Below are positions 15,338 to 25,200 of a DNA stretch of 46,314 bases, one piece after another (within the stretch, counting starts at the first letter, position 1; every line of letters starts with the position of its first letter). Location: contig JACPRD010000068.1 in NCBI GenBank assembly GCA_016190145.1, forward strand, positions 1 to 46,314, in the 5' to 3' direction. The notes beneath the pieces are model-generated. The model did not search any database and was not told where the DNA came from. It was given only the letters and a program-made list of their open reading frames with translations. Position numbers and translations under genes: made by a program. Source of the DNA: Planctomycetota bacterium (GTDB lineage Bacteria > Planctomycetota > MHYJ01 > WSZJ01).

Positions 15338-15808
15338 ATGGCGAAGTTCAAGTCGTTCGAGAAGCTGCTCCGTCCGGATCCGCGGTACAAAAACAAGGTC
15401 GTCGGCAAGTTCATCAACAGCCTGATGTACGACGGGCACAAGGTGAAGGCCCAGACCATCTTCTACGACGCGCTGAAAGCCATCGAGAAGAAGGTTCCCG
15501 GAGTCGACCCGCTCGAGATCTTCACGAAGGCGATCGAAAACGTGAAGCCGCTCATCGAGGTCCGGTCGCGGCGCGTCGGCGGCGCGACGTACCAGGTGCC
15601 GGTCGAAGTCGGGGTGAAACGGGCGACGTCCCTCGCGTTCCGGTGGCTGATCGCCGCGATGCGGAAAAAGAAGGGGCGTCCGACGTACCTGCGGCTCGCG
15701 GACGAGCTGGCGGCGGCGTACAAGAAGGAAGGTGACGCCATCACCTCGCGCGAGAACGTGCACAAGATGGCCGAGGCGAACAAAGCGTTCGCGCACTTCG
15801 CCTGGTAG
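15338..15808 (+). CDS. rpsG: 30S ribosomal protein S7
   Basis: A 156-residue protein of normal length that nucleates assembly of the 30S head and contacts E-site tRNA. Motifs: LRPDPRYKNKVVGKFINSLMYDGHK, IENVKPLIEVRSRRVGGATYQVPVEV and ENVHKMAEANKAFAHFAW. GAAAGGGAAAC precedes the start. In many genomes fusA follows directly. Here a strong terminator follows, and fusA is 15.7 kb away. Confidence 0.97.
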   Translation: MAKFKSFEKLLRPDPRYKNKVVGKFINSLMYDGHKVKAQTIFYDALKAIEKKVPGVDPLEIFTKAIENVKPLIEVRSRRVGGATYQVPVEVGVKRATSLAFRWLIAAMRKKKGRPTYLRLADELAAAYKKEGDAITSRENVHKMAEANKAFAHFAW

Positions 15809-15826
15809 ACCCGTCCGGGAATCCGG

Positions 15827-15853
15827 AACCCGCCCTCCCGGGCGGGTTTTTTT
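15827..15853 (+). terminator. Intrinsic terminator after rpsG
   Basis: A 9-bp stem (15827-15835 with 15840-15848) with a 4-nt TCCC loop is followed by an uninterrupted T-run to 15853. It lies 19 nt after the rpsG stop. This is the clearest intrinsic terminator in the window and marks the end of the rpoBC-rpsL-rpsG block. Confidence 0.88.
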
Positions 15854-15914
15854 GTCGGCGGGAACGGACCTCGGATTCGGTTAGACTTCCTGTGACGCTT
15901 CCAGGAGAACACCG

Positions 15915-16853
15915 ATGAAACGATTCTGGCTCGCCCCGATCGCCTCCCTCGTCCTCGTCTGCCTCGCCCCCGCCGAAGACAAGGAAATCTGCCCGCGCTG
16001 CATGAACAACAAGAAGCACCGGTGCAACACCTGCGACGAAGTCGGGAGCAAGGTGCTCGACTGCCTGAGGTGCGAGAAGGGAAAGGAAGACTGTCCGACC
16101 TGCGGAGCGCAGGGGTGGCTTCCCTGTCCCAACGGGGACACGCTTCCCTGCAAGAAATGTCACGGCGACAAGAAAATCGGCTGCCCGGAATGCGACAAAG
16201 GGAAGAGGAAGTGCACGGAGTGCCTGGGCAAGGGCAAGGTCTCGATGCCCTGTCCGGCCTGTGCAGGCACCGGCCGGCAGGAGTGCGCGACCTGCATCGA
16301 CTGGGGGGTCGCGGTGCGCAAGGGAGGCATGGAGCCGACGAGGGACGTAGTCGAGGCGCTGAAGACGTTCGAGGTGGCCCAGGGCGATCTCAAAATCCTC
16401 GAGGGAGCGTTCCGCAAGAACCTCCCCGGCCAGACGCAGTACGAGATGGAGCGCACCTTCACGCCGCAGATCGGCGGCTACAAGGACGGCATCTGCCTTT
16501 ACGCGATCGCCCTGCTGGAGCGGCCGCAGGAAAAGGGGACGGACGGAATGCCGATGAAAGAGGCCGGGCTGATGAAGGTCCGGAACGCCAAGGTTCTCGT
16601 GCAGGCCACGAACGACATGGAGTCGATGGTCGAGCCGGTGCTCAAGGCGAAGTGGACGAAGGACCTCAAGTACGTGTTCTTCGCGGTGGTCGCGGCGACG
16701 GACGAGAACGGCCTGTCCAAGTGGCGGCCGCGCATCTGCGCCGTGGTCAAGTACCAGAAGCTTCTCGAGATCAAGAAGCCGGGCGATGAGGAGTCGTTCG
16801 ACGTCATGAACATGGCGGACTGGAGCTTCACGGATCCGGCGATGAAATACTGA
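15915..16853 (+). CDS. Exported cysteine-rich protein with nine CxxC motifs
   Basis: A 312-residue protein of unknown function. Residues 1-21 look like a signal peptide (MKRFWLAPIASLVLVCLAPAED). Residues about 25-135 contain nine CxxC pairs (CPRC, CNTC, CLRC, CPTC, CKKC, CPEC, CTEC, CPAC, CATC), several with nearby glycines, resembling the zinc-binding cysteine-rich domain of DnaJ but without a J domain. The remaining 175 residues are not recognised. CAGGAG precedes the ATG. Zinc binding is inferred. An exported redox or metal-handling role is possible but not shown. Confidence 0.75.
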   Translation: MKRFWLAPIASLVLVCLAPAEDKEICPRCMNNKKHRCNTCDEVGSKVLDCLRCEKGKEDCPTCGAQGWLPCPNGDTLPCKKCHGDKKIGCPECDKGKRKCTECLGKGKVSMPCPACAGTGRQECATCIDWGVAVRKGGMEPTRDVVEALKTFEVAQGDLKILEGAFRKNLPGQTQYEMERTFTPQIGGYKDGICLYAIALLERPQEKGTDGMPMKEAGLMKVRNAKVLVQATNDMESMVEPVLKAKWTKDLKYVFFAVVAATDENGLSKWRPRICAVVKYQKLLEIKKPGDEESFDVMNMADWSFTDPAMKY

Positions 16854-16862
16854 CAAACCCTT

Positions 16863-17789
16863 TCACCGGCGTGGCGGGTAGATCGGCTTCCCCTTCTCGT
16901 CCACGGATTGCACGACTTCGAAATCCGATCCCTTTACCCTCCGAAGCCGCCCCAGGTCTTCGTCGTCCCACCGGGGATCCGGCGCGCCCGTCAAGAACCA
17001 GTCGCTTCCGTTGTCCGCCAGGATCATGCCGTGGCGCTTCAGCGCCTCCAGGATCACACGGTTCCGCTTCGAAAAGCCCTTCACCTCAAACCCCGCCTTG
17101 AGTCTCACGCGCAGGCCCATGGGCGGCAGGGCAGGGTCGTTGCCGCGGCCGGCGTGGTGGCGTGCGGGCCACCAGTGTTCGCTGCGGGAGCGGCGGACGG
17201 TGAAGCGGACGGCGTGATCGACGAGGCCGCGTTCGACTTCTTCGAAGCGGACGAGGCCGGGGAAGATGGGGAGTCCGGCGGCGTCGGCGGAGGTCCAGTT
17301 GTCGGGGCGGAGGTCGTTGGAGCGCAGGTTGAAGATGGCGCCGGAGCCGGCCTTCCAGCCTTTTTTCTCCACGGGGAAGACGTGGTAGAGCTCGTAGAGC
17401 ATGCCGGCGTCGCGGTCGAGCATGAGGATATGGCGGTCTCCTTCGGCGTCGGGGCCGCCCTCGATGGGCGGATTTTCGGGGATGGGGTACGGTTCACGGT
17501 CGCTTTCGTCGCCGTACTCCCACTCGAGGATCTTCTGGCGCTTCGTCTTCGCCGTGACGACGACGTAGGGGATTCCGTACGTCTTTCCGAAGTCGGGGTG
17601 GAGTTCCGCGTCCGCGCCCATGGACGCGATGATTTTCACCGAGTCGGGGTGCACCTTGTGGCGGCTGATGTCCCAGTGCCACGGGTTGTCGGCGGGGAAC
17701 ACCTGGAACTTCGGGCCCAGGTCCTCGTTGTCGGCGAGGGCGGCGGCGGCGAGGGCGAGGGCGGCGCAGGCGGGGAAGGCGCGTTTCAT
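16863..17789 (-). CDS. Exported protein of the FPADNPWHWDIS/GSDFEVV family, function unknown
   Basis: A 308-residue protein with a signal peptide (residues 1-19, Ala-rich). The mature part has conserved blocks I associate with a bacterial family of secreted proteins: VFPADNPWHWDIS, LHPDFGKTYGIPYVVV, PYPIPENPPIEGG, GDRHILMLDRD, SADAAGLPIFPGLVRFEEV, WPARHH and NGSDWFLTGAPDPRWDDEDL. The dense His/Trp/Asp motifs suggest carbohydrate or metal handling, but no reaction can be assigned. It converges with the Cys-rich gene (9-nt gap) and diverges from lhgO with only 43 nt between starts, so those promoters overlap. Confidence 0.8.
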   Translation of the reverse strand: MKRAFPACAALALAAAALADNEDLGPKFQVFPADNPWHWDISRHKVHPDSVKIIASMGADAELHPDFGKTYGIPYVVVTAKTKRQKILEWEYGDESDREPYPIPENPPIEGGPDAEGDRHILMLDRDAGMLYELYHVFPVEKKGWKAGSGAIFNLRSNDLRPDNWTSADAAGLPIFPGLVRFEEVERGLVDHAVRFTVRRSRSEHWWPARHHAGRGNDPALPPMGLRVRLKAGFEVKGFSKRNRVILEALKRHGMILADNGSDWFLTGAPDPRWDDEDLGRLRRVKGSDFEVVQSVDEKGKPIYPPRR

Positions 17790-17817
17790 GGGAGTCGCCC
17801 CACTTTACCGCAGGCCG

Positions 17818-17823
17818 TAGAAT
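17818..17823 (+). promoter_or_regulatory. -10 box 9 nt before lhgO start
   Basis: TAGAAT (five of six consensus bases) ends 9 nt before the ATG at 17833. No good -35 box is present (TCGCCC at the 17-nt spacing) and there is no ribosome-binding site. The geometry implies a transcript with almost no 5' leader. Confidence 0.45.
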
Positions 17824-17832
17824 CGCGCGCGC

Positions 17833-19029
17833 ATGTCGCGCACCGAATTCGACGTCGCGGTCGTGGGAGGGGGCATCGTCGGACTGGCGACGGCGATGGC
17901 TCTTCTCAAAGCGGGGCGCGGCGTCGCGGTCCTGGAGGCGGAGGACCGCGTGGGGGCGCACCAGACCGGGCACAACAGCGGCGTGATTCATTCCGGCCTG
18001 TACTACCGGCCCGGCTCGCTCAAGGCGCGGCTGTGCGTGGAAGGGCGGGAAGCGATGTTCGCGTTCTGCCGCGAGCGCGGGCTGCCTCACGCGCGGTGCG
18101 GGAAGGTGGTCGTCGCCGCGCGCGCGGAAGACCTTCCGCGGCTCGCGGCGCTCGAGGAGCGGGGCCGCGCGAACGGGCTGGCGGGGGTGAAGCGGCTGGA
18201 CGCGGCGGAGCTGAAGGCGATCGAGCCGCACGCGGCGGGGCTCGCGGCGCTCTGCGTGCCCGAGACCGGGGTCGCCGACTACGCCGCGGTCGCAGGCGCG
18301 ATGGCGGAAGCGGTGCGCGAGCGCGGCGGCGAGGTCCTCACCGGCGCCCGGGTCGCGGCTATCCGCCCGGCCGCCGGCGCGCTCACGCTGGAATGCCCGC
18401 GCGGCGCGGTGCGCGCGCGGTTCGCCGTGACCTGCGCGGGCCTCCAGTCGGACCGCGTCGCCCGCCTGGCCGGCGCCGACCCCGGCCTCCGGATCGTTCC
18501 CTTCCGCGGCGAGTACTGGACCCTCCGCACCGGCGCCGACGCGCTCGTCCGCGCCCTCGTCTACCCCGTCCCCGACCCCGCGTTTCCGTTCCTCGGCGTC
18601 CATTTCACCCGCCGCATCGGCGGCGCGGTCGAGGCGGGCCCCAACGCCGTGCTCGCCCTGCGCCGCGAAGGCTACGCGCGCGGCAGCTTCTCACTCCGCG
18701 ACGCGCGCGACATCTTCGGGTACTCCGGATTCCGCCGCCTCGCCGCCGCGCACTGGCGCATGGCGCTCGCCGAGGAATGGCGCGCGCTCAGCCGCCGCGC
18801 GCTCGCGCGGTCGCTTCAAATCCTGGTCCCCGACGTGCGCGCGGAGGACCTGGTGCCGGGGGGAAGCGGCGTGCGGGCGCAGGCGCTGGCGCCCGACGGG
18901 AAGCTGCTCGACGATTTCGCCTTCGTGGAAGGGGAGCGGAGCCTGCACGTGCTGAACGCACCGTCGCCCGCCGCGACGGCTTCGATCGCGATCGGAAAGG
19001 AGATCGCGCGGCGGGTCCGCATTCGCTGA
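17833..19029 (+). CDS. lhgO: L-2-hydroxyglutarate oxidase/dehydrogenase (FAD-dependent)
   Basis: A 398-residue flavoprotein of the DAO superfamily that oxidises L-2-hydroxyglutarate to 2-oxoglutarate, a metabolite-repair reaction. The N-terminal FAD fold VAVVGGGIVGLATAMALL (about residues 8-25) is followed by the subfamily signature HNSGVIHSGLYYRPGSLKA. A second block includes FRGEYWTL, and the C-terminus has HVLNAPSPAATASIAIG. Length matches the family. It ends 5 nt from the convergent DUF2199 gene. No other gene of 2-hydroxyglutarate metabolism is nearby. Confidence 0.88.
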   Translation: MSRTEFDVAVVGGGIVGLATAMALLKAGRGVAVLEAEDRVGAHQTGHNSGVIHSGLYYRPGSLKARLCVEGREAMFAFCRERGLPHARCGKVVVAARAEDLPRLAALEERGRANGLAGVKRLDAAELKAIEPHAAGLAALCVPETGVADYAAVAGAMAEAVRERGGEVLTGARVAAIRPAAGALTLECPRGAVRARFAVTCAGLQSDRVARLAGADPGLRIVPFRGEYWTLRTGADALVRALVYPVPDPAFPFLGVHFTRRIGGAVEAGPNAVLALRREGYARGSFSLRDARDIFGYSGFRRLAAAHWRMALAEEWRALSRRALARSLQILVPDVRAEDLVPGGSGVRAQALAPDGKLLDDFAFVEGERSLHVLNAPSPAATASIAIGKEIARRVRIR

Positions 19030-19034
19030 TCCGA

Positions 19035-19673
19035 TCAATGCCCCATGGTTCTCCGGTATCTTCCCGACGCGCCGCGCGACGACTTCTTGAGCGGAGACTT
19101 TGTCGCCTGCGGCTCGATCGGCGCGGCCGGCGGGATCGGCTCCGCGGCCGGTGGCGGCTCCGCCGGCTTCTCGATCGGTCCGTGCACGAAGAACTCGTTG
19201 ATCTCGCGCACGCGCGTCATCGTCACGCCGTCGCGTCGCTCGACCGCAAGCGGGTGGTCCGCGGCGGCGACCTCGAGCAGCGGCCGCTGCCCGACCGGGC
19301 GCGTGTGAACCATCACCTTGAGGCCCGTCGTCGGCGGGTAGTCGGGGAGTTCCGTCGCGAGCGCCCCCGGGTAGGCCGGCTCCTTCTCGCGCCCTTCTTC
19401 GAGCCAGATGTCCAGCGCCCGCCGGTACGGCAGCTCGCCCACCGACACCCACACGCCCCACTGGAACGGCTCGGGCCCGTCTTTCACCGGAATCTGCACC
19501 AGCCCGCGCAGGAAGTAGTTCTTCCCGTCGATCTCGCAGGTCTCTTCGCTCAGCACCGCCCGTTTCGCGCGGTCCGACTCCGGGATCCTCAGATACTGCT
19601 CCGGCGTCGGCGCGTGGAACGCGAACATCATCTGGTGCAGCTCGCCGCACCGGTGGCATCTGTAGCGCGCCAT
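19035..19673 (-). CDS. DUF2199 domain protein
   Basis: A 212-residue cytoplasmic protein. The N-terminus YRCHRCGELHQMMFAFHAPTP holds the CxxC and His of the DUF2199 fold. Further family blocks are EETCEIDGKNYFLRGLVQIPV, FQWGVWVSV, YPPTTGLKVMVHTRPVGQRPLLEV and HPLAVERRDGVT. About 45 Pro/Ala/Lys-rich residues follow. The ATG at 19673 is chosen because GGGGGAGAGC precedes it; the reading frame continues far upstream without support. DUF2199 has no known reaction. Confidence 0.85.
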   Translation of the reverse strand: MARYRCHRCGELHQMMFAFHAPTPEQYLRIPESDRAKRAVLSEETCEIDGKNYFLRGLVQIPVKDGPEPFQWGVWVSVGELPYRRALDIWLEEGREKEPAYPGALATELPDYPPTTGLKVMVHTRPVGQRPLLEVAAADHPLAVERRDGVTMTRVREINEFFVHGPIEKPAEPPPAAEPIPPAAPIEPQATKSPLKKSSRGASGRYRRTMGH

Positions 19674-19859
19674 GCTCTCCCCCTTATCAGCGACAGTGAC
19701 CGGCCAGGACGTCCTCGAATCCCAGCTGCTCCGGGGACCGCGCTCCAACCGCGGCTCCGGGTTCAATATACCTTCGCGATCCGGCCGTGTTGGCGAAGAC
19801 TTGACCGGGGCTCGACCCGTCCATGCATTCCCGCCTTCGCCAGTCATTTCGCGATTTTC

Positions 19860-19888
19860 CTGAAATGAACCGGCGGAATAAGCATATT
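19860..19888 (+). promoter_or_regulatory. Candidate promoter for the 19900 gene
   Basis: CTGAAA (19860-19865), a 17-nt spacer and CATATT (19883-19888), four of six consensus bases each. The start codon at 19900 lies 11 nt beyond, again a near-leaderless arrangement. Confidence 0.35.
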
Positions 19889-19899
19889 GCTGGCAGCGG

Positions 19900-22176
19900 A
19901 TGTGCTTCCCGCCGTGCCCACCGACCCGCGGAGCCTGGCCGCGGGGGATTCGGAGAGTCCAGTTGACTGCCGCAGAAGTTCGATCCAGAATTTCAGGACC
20001 TGCGCGCCACGACGTACGCGCCGGGATCCGCTCCCGGAGTCTTCTCGGGTCCTTCGGCCTGGCCCTCGCCATCGCACTTCCTTCGCACGCGGACGACCTG
20101 CGGGATCGCCTCTCCCGGCTCCTCGCGACGGCGGATTCCGATGACCCCTCGGTGCGAGGCAGCATTGCGGAAGATCTTGACAGGTGGTGTGACGACGCCG
20201 GGGCGGAAGCCGTCCCCATCCTCGAAGACGCTGCGAAAACCGGGTCGCCAGAAGTCGCGATGCGGGTAGGACATCAGATTCTGTTCCTCGCCCAGGTCGC
20301 GGATCTTCGTGTGCGGCGGCAGCGGCTGGCAACGGTGCCGGGGGTGGCGGGCTCCGACTGGGTGCGGTTCAACGAGGGACTTCGTGGATCGAATCCGGAT
20401 GGAACTCGATGGATATTCGGTTATCGCACGGGGTGGCTCCTCTGGAAGGCCGACTTGACCGTTGTCCTGATGGACGACGACCTGGAAATCCGGTTGGAGA
20501 GTCGCCAGCCCCTGGTTCCCTACGATTGGCAGCAGGTGCGGAAATCCTATCCCGACGACTGCGAACCGGGCGAGGTCGAGGTCCTGGATTACTCCAAGAA
20601 GTGCCTGGAAGTGGTCGGAACTCGTCCGTGGGAAGGCATCTCTGAGAGGGGCCGGTTTGAGCATGCCATGATTCCCGCGCTGCATGCCTTCTGGGCCTCT
20701 GACCGCGGTCTGAATCGCCTCTCCGTGGCATTGTGGGGGCTGGCGGAACGCACGGTCCAGGAGCTTTCGGTAACAGGCGACCCGCGCACGGCCGAGGAGC
20801 GGGTCTTCACCGGATTCGCCGGCTTCTGGCGCTCACAGGCGATCTACGACGCATTCCTTGGGAAGTCCATCGTTCATCTCAGGAAGCTCTGGCAGACCAT
20901 CGCCTCCCTGGAGACGGAGGAGTTTTCCGCGGAAGCCGCCGAGATCGTCGCGGCCTACGAGTGCCGGCTGCTTCCGAATCCAGGAGCCCGCAGCCTTCGC
21001 CCTTCCGCCATCCGCAAATTGCCGAGGGTGCAGCAATCGGCCGCCTGGATCGCCCGGCTCGCCGATCTTCGGGGATGGGGTGCCGGGTGGACGTGCGCAC
21101 CGACCGCCGTCGAGGCTGGCAGGTTTGACTGGGAACCCGAGGGACATCCGCGGCGCAATGCGGCGCAGGAGGTCGTCAGTCTCGGCTGGGACGCCCTTCC
21201 CGCCGTCATCCAGGCTCTGGATGATCCCGCACCGACGCGCATCATGTGGAGGAATTCCCAAAGCGGATCGAAGCTCCAGCTCCTCCGGATCGGGGACGTC
21301 TGCTTCGAAATCTTCAGCAAGATTGCCGGCTGGGATCCGCGGACTCGCCCTTCAACGGCGAACTACCCTCACGCTCTCGGCGATCTCGCCGACATGAAAC
21401 GGAAGGCGATGGAGTGGTGGAAATCGGCCCGGCTGCGGCCGCCCGAAGAACACTGGATCATGCTCCTCGCGAGGAATCCCGTCTTCGCGGCGGAGCGGCT
21501 CTTCGCGATCGACCGCGAGCGGTTCGTGCCGGAAATGCTCCGGGCAGTGGAAGCCGGCGGACCCGGCGCGTTCGCGCTGCTCGAGGCGGTCGCGCCCGCC
21601 GTTACGGCGGAACATGGCGGAATTCTGCAGCGTCTGATCGGGAAAGAAGACCCATGTCTCGTCGTAGTCTCGGCGAGGCTTCTCTGGGAACGATCTGCCG
21701 ACGATTCAGGCGCGCGCGAGGTTGCCCGCCGACTTGCCACAGCCGGCTGGACCGGCAAAGGGAGCGAGATGCCCCTGCTTCCCAATTCTTTCCCTAATCC
21801 ATTGTGCCGGGCGCCCTGGGAAAAATGCGCGATCTGGCTTCTCGCGGAAATCCCCCGCGGGTTCGCGCTGAACGCGTTGTTTCCGCTGCTGGACGGCGGA
21901 TCTGAAGTGGTTGCGGCCTGCGTCATCCTGTCGGCACGCCAAACTCCGTGCCGCGCCCTCGCCGAGCGGGTCGTCGGCTTCCTTGACGACACCGTGTCGA
22001 CACGCAGACGCGACGCCGCGGCCGAGTCGCTCTCACGCCTCCTCGGGTTTCCCCGCTCGTTTGACGCCCGCGACACGGAGTCCGAGAAAGACGAGTTCAT
22101 CCGGGAGCTCAAGGACTGGTGGGACAGGACGAAGGACTCACACGCCTGGGCAGACGTCGTGCCCGAGCCCGAATGA
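19900..22176 (+). CDS. Large probably exported helical protein, function unknown
   Basis: Up to 758 residues; not recognised. A hydrophobic segment near residues 46-64 (RSLLGSFGLALAIALPSHADD) looks like a signal peptide with a cleavage site after SHA, so the ATG at 19900 would leave an unusually long N-terminal region. TTG at 19963 with GGAGAG 5 nt upstream is an alternative start. The mature part is rich in Leu, Ala, Trp and acidic residues in helical blocks, suggesting an alpha-solenoid (HEAT-like) protein, but no clean repeat was confirmed. Codon use is a little less GC-rich than in the ribosomal genes. It converges with dnaE2. Confidence 0.6.
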   Translation: MCFPPCPPTRGAWPRGIRRVQLTAAEVRSRISGPARHDVRAGIRSRSLLGSFGLALAIALPSHADDLRDRLSRLLATADSDDPSVRGSIAEDLDRWCDDAGAEAVPILEDAAKTGSPEVAMRVGHQILFLAQVADLRVRRQRLATVPGVAGSDWVRFNEGLRGSNPDGTRWIFGYRTGWLLWKADLTVVLMDDDLEIRLESRQPLVPYDWQQVRKSYPDDCEPGEVEVLDYSKKCLEVVGTRPWEGISERGRFEHAMIPALHAFWASDRGLNRLSVALWGLAERTVQELSVTGDPRTAEERVFTGFAGFWRSQAIYDAFLGKSIVHLRKLWQTIASLETEEFSAEAAEIVAAYECRLLPNPGARSLRPSAIRKLPRVQQSAAWIARLADLRGWGAGWTCAPTAVEAGRFDWEPEGHPRRNAAQEVVSLGWDALPAVIQALDDPAPTRIMWRNSQSGSKLQLLRIGDVCFEIFSKIAGWDPRTRPSTANYPHALGDLADMKRKAMEWWKSARLRPPEEHWIMLLARNPVFAAERLFAIDRERFVPEMLRAVEAGGPGAFALLEAVAPAVTAEHGGILQRLIGKEDPCLVVVSARLLWERSADDSGAREVARRLATAGWTGKGSEMPLLPNSFPNPLCRAPWEKCAIWLLAEIPRGFALNALFPLLDGGSEVVAACVILSARQTPCRALAERVVGFLDDTVSTRRRDAAAESLSRLLGFPRSFDARDTESEKDEFIRELKDWWDRTKDSHAWADVVPEPE

Positions 22177-22229
22177 ACCGGAGTCGCGTGAAGTGATCGC
22201 GCGGCTGGAATCTCCGTCCGTTCGAATCG

Positions 22230-25200
22230 TCACCCGTCTCCTGTCTTTCTCTCCAGCCACCGGCAGTCCTCCACCACCAGCGCCGGCACGTCGAAGTCCA
22301 GTTCCACCTTCCCCCGCAGCACGAACGGCTTCACGTGCGTCATCCGCTGGCAGAACTTCGCGTACGCCTCCGGGAAAAACGTCGCCTCGTAGATCGCGCT
22401 CGTGTCCTCGAACGACACGAACTCCATCGGCTCCCCCTTCTTCGTCTCGACCACTTTGCCCGTCACCCACCACCCGATCGCCGTCACCTCCTTCCCCGCG
22501 TGCGCCGCCAGGTCGCTTCCCTTTACAGGGTCCATCCCCCCCAGTTCGCGCTCGTACAGCGACAGCGGGTGCCGCGACATCAGGAACCCCAGCGTCTCGA
22601 CCCCTGCGCCAGCATCTGCGTTTCGGTGTACGCGGGCGGGCGGGGGAGGGCTGCGGCGGAGTCCGGGAAGAGGTCGTCGGGGGCGGGCGCGGGGGCGGCG
22701 CAGCGCCAGAGGAGGGCGGCGCGCGAGAGGCCGCCCGCGAGGGAGTCGAGCGCGCCCGCGAGGATGAGGAGGCGGTTGTCGGCGGGGTCGAGGCGCGTGC
22801 GGCGCTGGAAGTCCTCGAAGGAGCGGAACGCGCCGTCCTTCGCGCGGGCGTCGAGCACGGCGGCGACGGCGCCGTCGTGGAGGCCTTTCACCTGCATGAA
22901 TCCCGCGCGCACGGTGTCGTGGACGCCGGTCCATTCGCGGCGGCTCGCGTTCACGTGGGGCGGCAGGACGCGGAGGCCCATGCGGCGGGCTTCGGAGACG
23001 TAGGCGAACGCCGAGTAGTAGCCGCCCTGGTTGGAGATCACGGCCGCGATGAACTCGGCAGGGTGGTGGGCCTTGAGGTAGGCGGACTGGTACGAGACGA
23101 GCGCGTAGGAGGCGGAGTGCGGCTTGCAGAACGAGTATCCCGCGAATGACCCGATCATGTCCCAGATGCGGTCCACGGCCGGGCGGTCGACGCCGCGCGC
23201 CTCGCAGCCGGCGTAGAACCGGCGCCGGTAGTCCTCGAGTTTTTTCGCGCGTTCTTTTTTCGCGAGGACTTTCCGGAGGCCGTCGGCGTCGGCCGCGTCG
23301 AACCCCGCGAGCGCCATCGCGACCTTCGAGACGTCCTCCTGGTACGACATGATGCCGTAGGTTTCGGCGAGGAGTTCGCCGAGGACGGGGTGAAGTGGCT
23401 CCCACGCGCCGCCGCGGAGGCGGCGGACGTACTCGCGGATGAAGGAGTTGGCGGCGGGGCGGATGATGGAGGAGTGGATGACGAGGTGGGCGAAGTCGCC
23501 GGCGCGGGTTTTCTGCTGGAGCTGGCGCATGGCGGGGGACTCGACGTAGAAGACGCCCATGGTGTTGCCGTCGCGGACGAGTTCGACGGTGGCGGGGTCG
23601 AGGTGGGGTTTCCAGCCGGGCGGGTCCACGACGGTCCCGGTGTTTTCTTTGACGGCGCGGATGGCGTCGCGGATCACGGCAAGCGAGCGGTTGCCGAGGA
23701 GGTCGATCTTCACGAGCCCCATTTCTTCCGAGCCGTCCTTCTCCCAGTGCACCACGGGCACGCCCTTCGCCGCCATTTCGCACGGCACGCGCTCGGCGAG
23801 CGCCCGCGGCGCGAGCACGATCCCGCCGGGGTGGACCGAGAGGTGCCGCGGCACGCCCTCGAGCCGGCGCGCGAGCCGGAAGATCTCGGGCCACGGCGGG
23901 CGCGGCTCCCAGCCGCGGAACATGGGGTGCTCCGCGATGTCGTCGAGCCCGCCGCCGTCCCAGAACCACGGCATCTTCCCCGTGACGCGCAGGATCTCGG
24001 CCTCGGGGAGGCCGAAGACCTTGGCGGTTTCGCGGACGGCCATGCGCGGCCGGAACAGGACGTGGTTGCAGATCATGGCGGCGCGGAGTTCGGCGTCCGG
24101 CGTTCGGCGTTCGGAGTTCGGAGTTCGGCGTTTCGCGCAGTCGGCCCAGGAACCCGAATCGCGCAGGACCGCCTCGATCACCCCGTCGCGCTCGTCCCAC
24201 GCGAAGTCGATGTCGATGTCCGGCGGGTCGACGCGGCCTTCGTTGAGAAAGCGCTCGAAGAACAGGTTGTGCTCGACGGGGTCCACCTGTGTGATGCCCA
24301 GGCAATAGGCGACCACGCTCGCCGCCGCGGAACCCCTTCCGCAGATCCGCGGCGCGCGCCGCGCGATGTCGCGCACGATGAGGAAGTAGTCGACGAAGCC
24401 CTTCTGCCGGATCAGCGACAGCTCGCGCTCGACGCGCAGCCGGACGGTCTCGGTGATCTCGCCGTAGCGGAGGCGCGCGCCCGCCCAGGCGTCGCGTTCG
24501 AGGAGGGCGCCCGCGTCGCCGCCGGGGTATTCGGGAAAGATCAGGGAGCGGTCCGGGGAGAAGCTGCATTCCTCTGCGAGCCGTTCGGCGTTCTCGAACG
24601 CGCCGGGGACGTGCGCGAGCAGCCGCCGCAGGTCCGCCTCCGGCTTGAGCCATGCCTCCGGCGACACGATGTCCCCGGGATCGAGCGTCGAAAACGTCGC
24701 GTTGTTCGCGATGGCGCGCAGCAGCCGGTGGACCTCCCACCCGCTCCGCTCCGCGAACCACGCGTCCGGCGTCGCCACCGGCGGGAGGCCGAGCGCGAGC
24801 GCGGAGGCGGCCGCGTACGGCGCGGTGGCGCGCACTTCGGCGTAGAGGTTGTCGCGCCCGCCGGGCAGAAGAGCCTTCAGCACGTCGACGCTGTCGGTGA
24901 GCACGGCGAGCCCTTCCCGATCTTCCGCCAGCCGCCGCGACAGGCGGAACTCCGCGTCGAGGTGGCGTGCCGTGAGCGTGCGGCACAGGTTCGCGTACCC
25001 GCGCGCGTCGCGGGCGAGCAGCACCGCGCGCTCGCGGTTCAGGGCGATCTCCGCGCCGACGATCGGCCGCACGCCGTGTTCTTCGCACGCGTTCAGGAAT
25101 TCCGGCAGCCCGTAGAGCCCGTCGCGGTCGGTGAGCGCCACCGCGCGCGCGCCGGCGGCCTTCGCGGCGCGGACCATGGCGGCGGGGGATGAGGCGCCGC

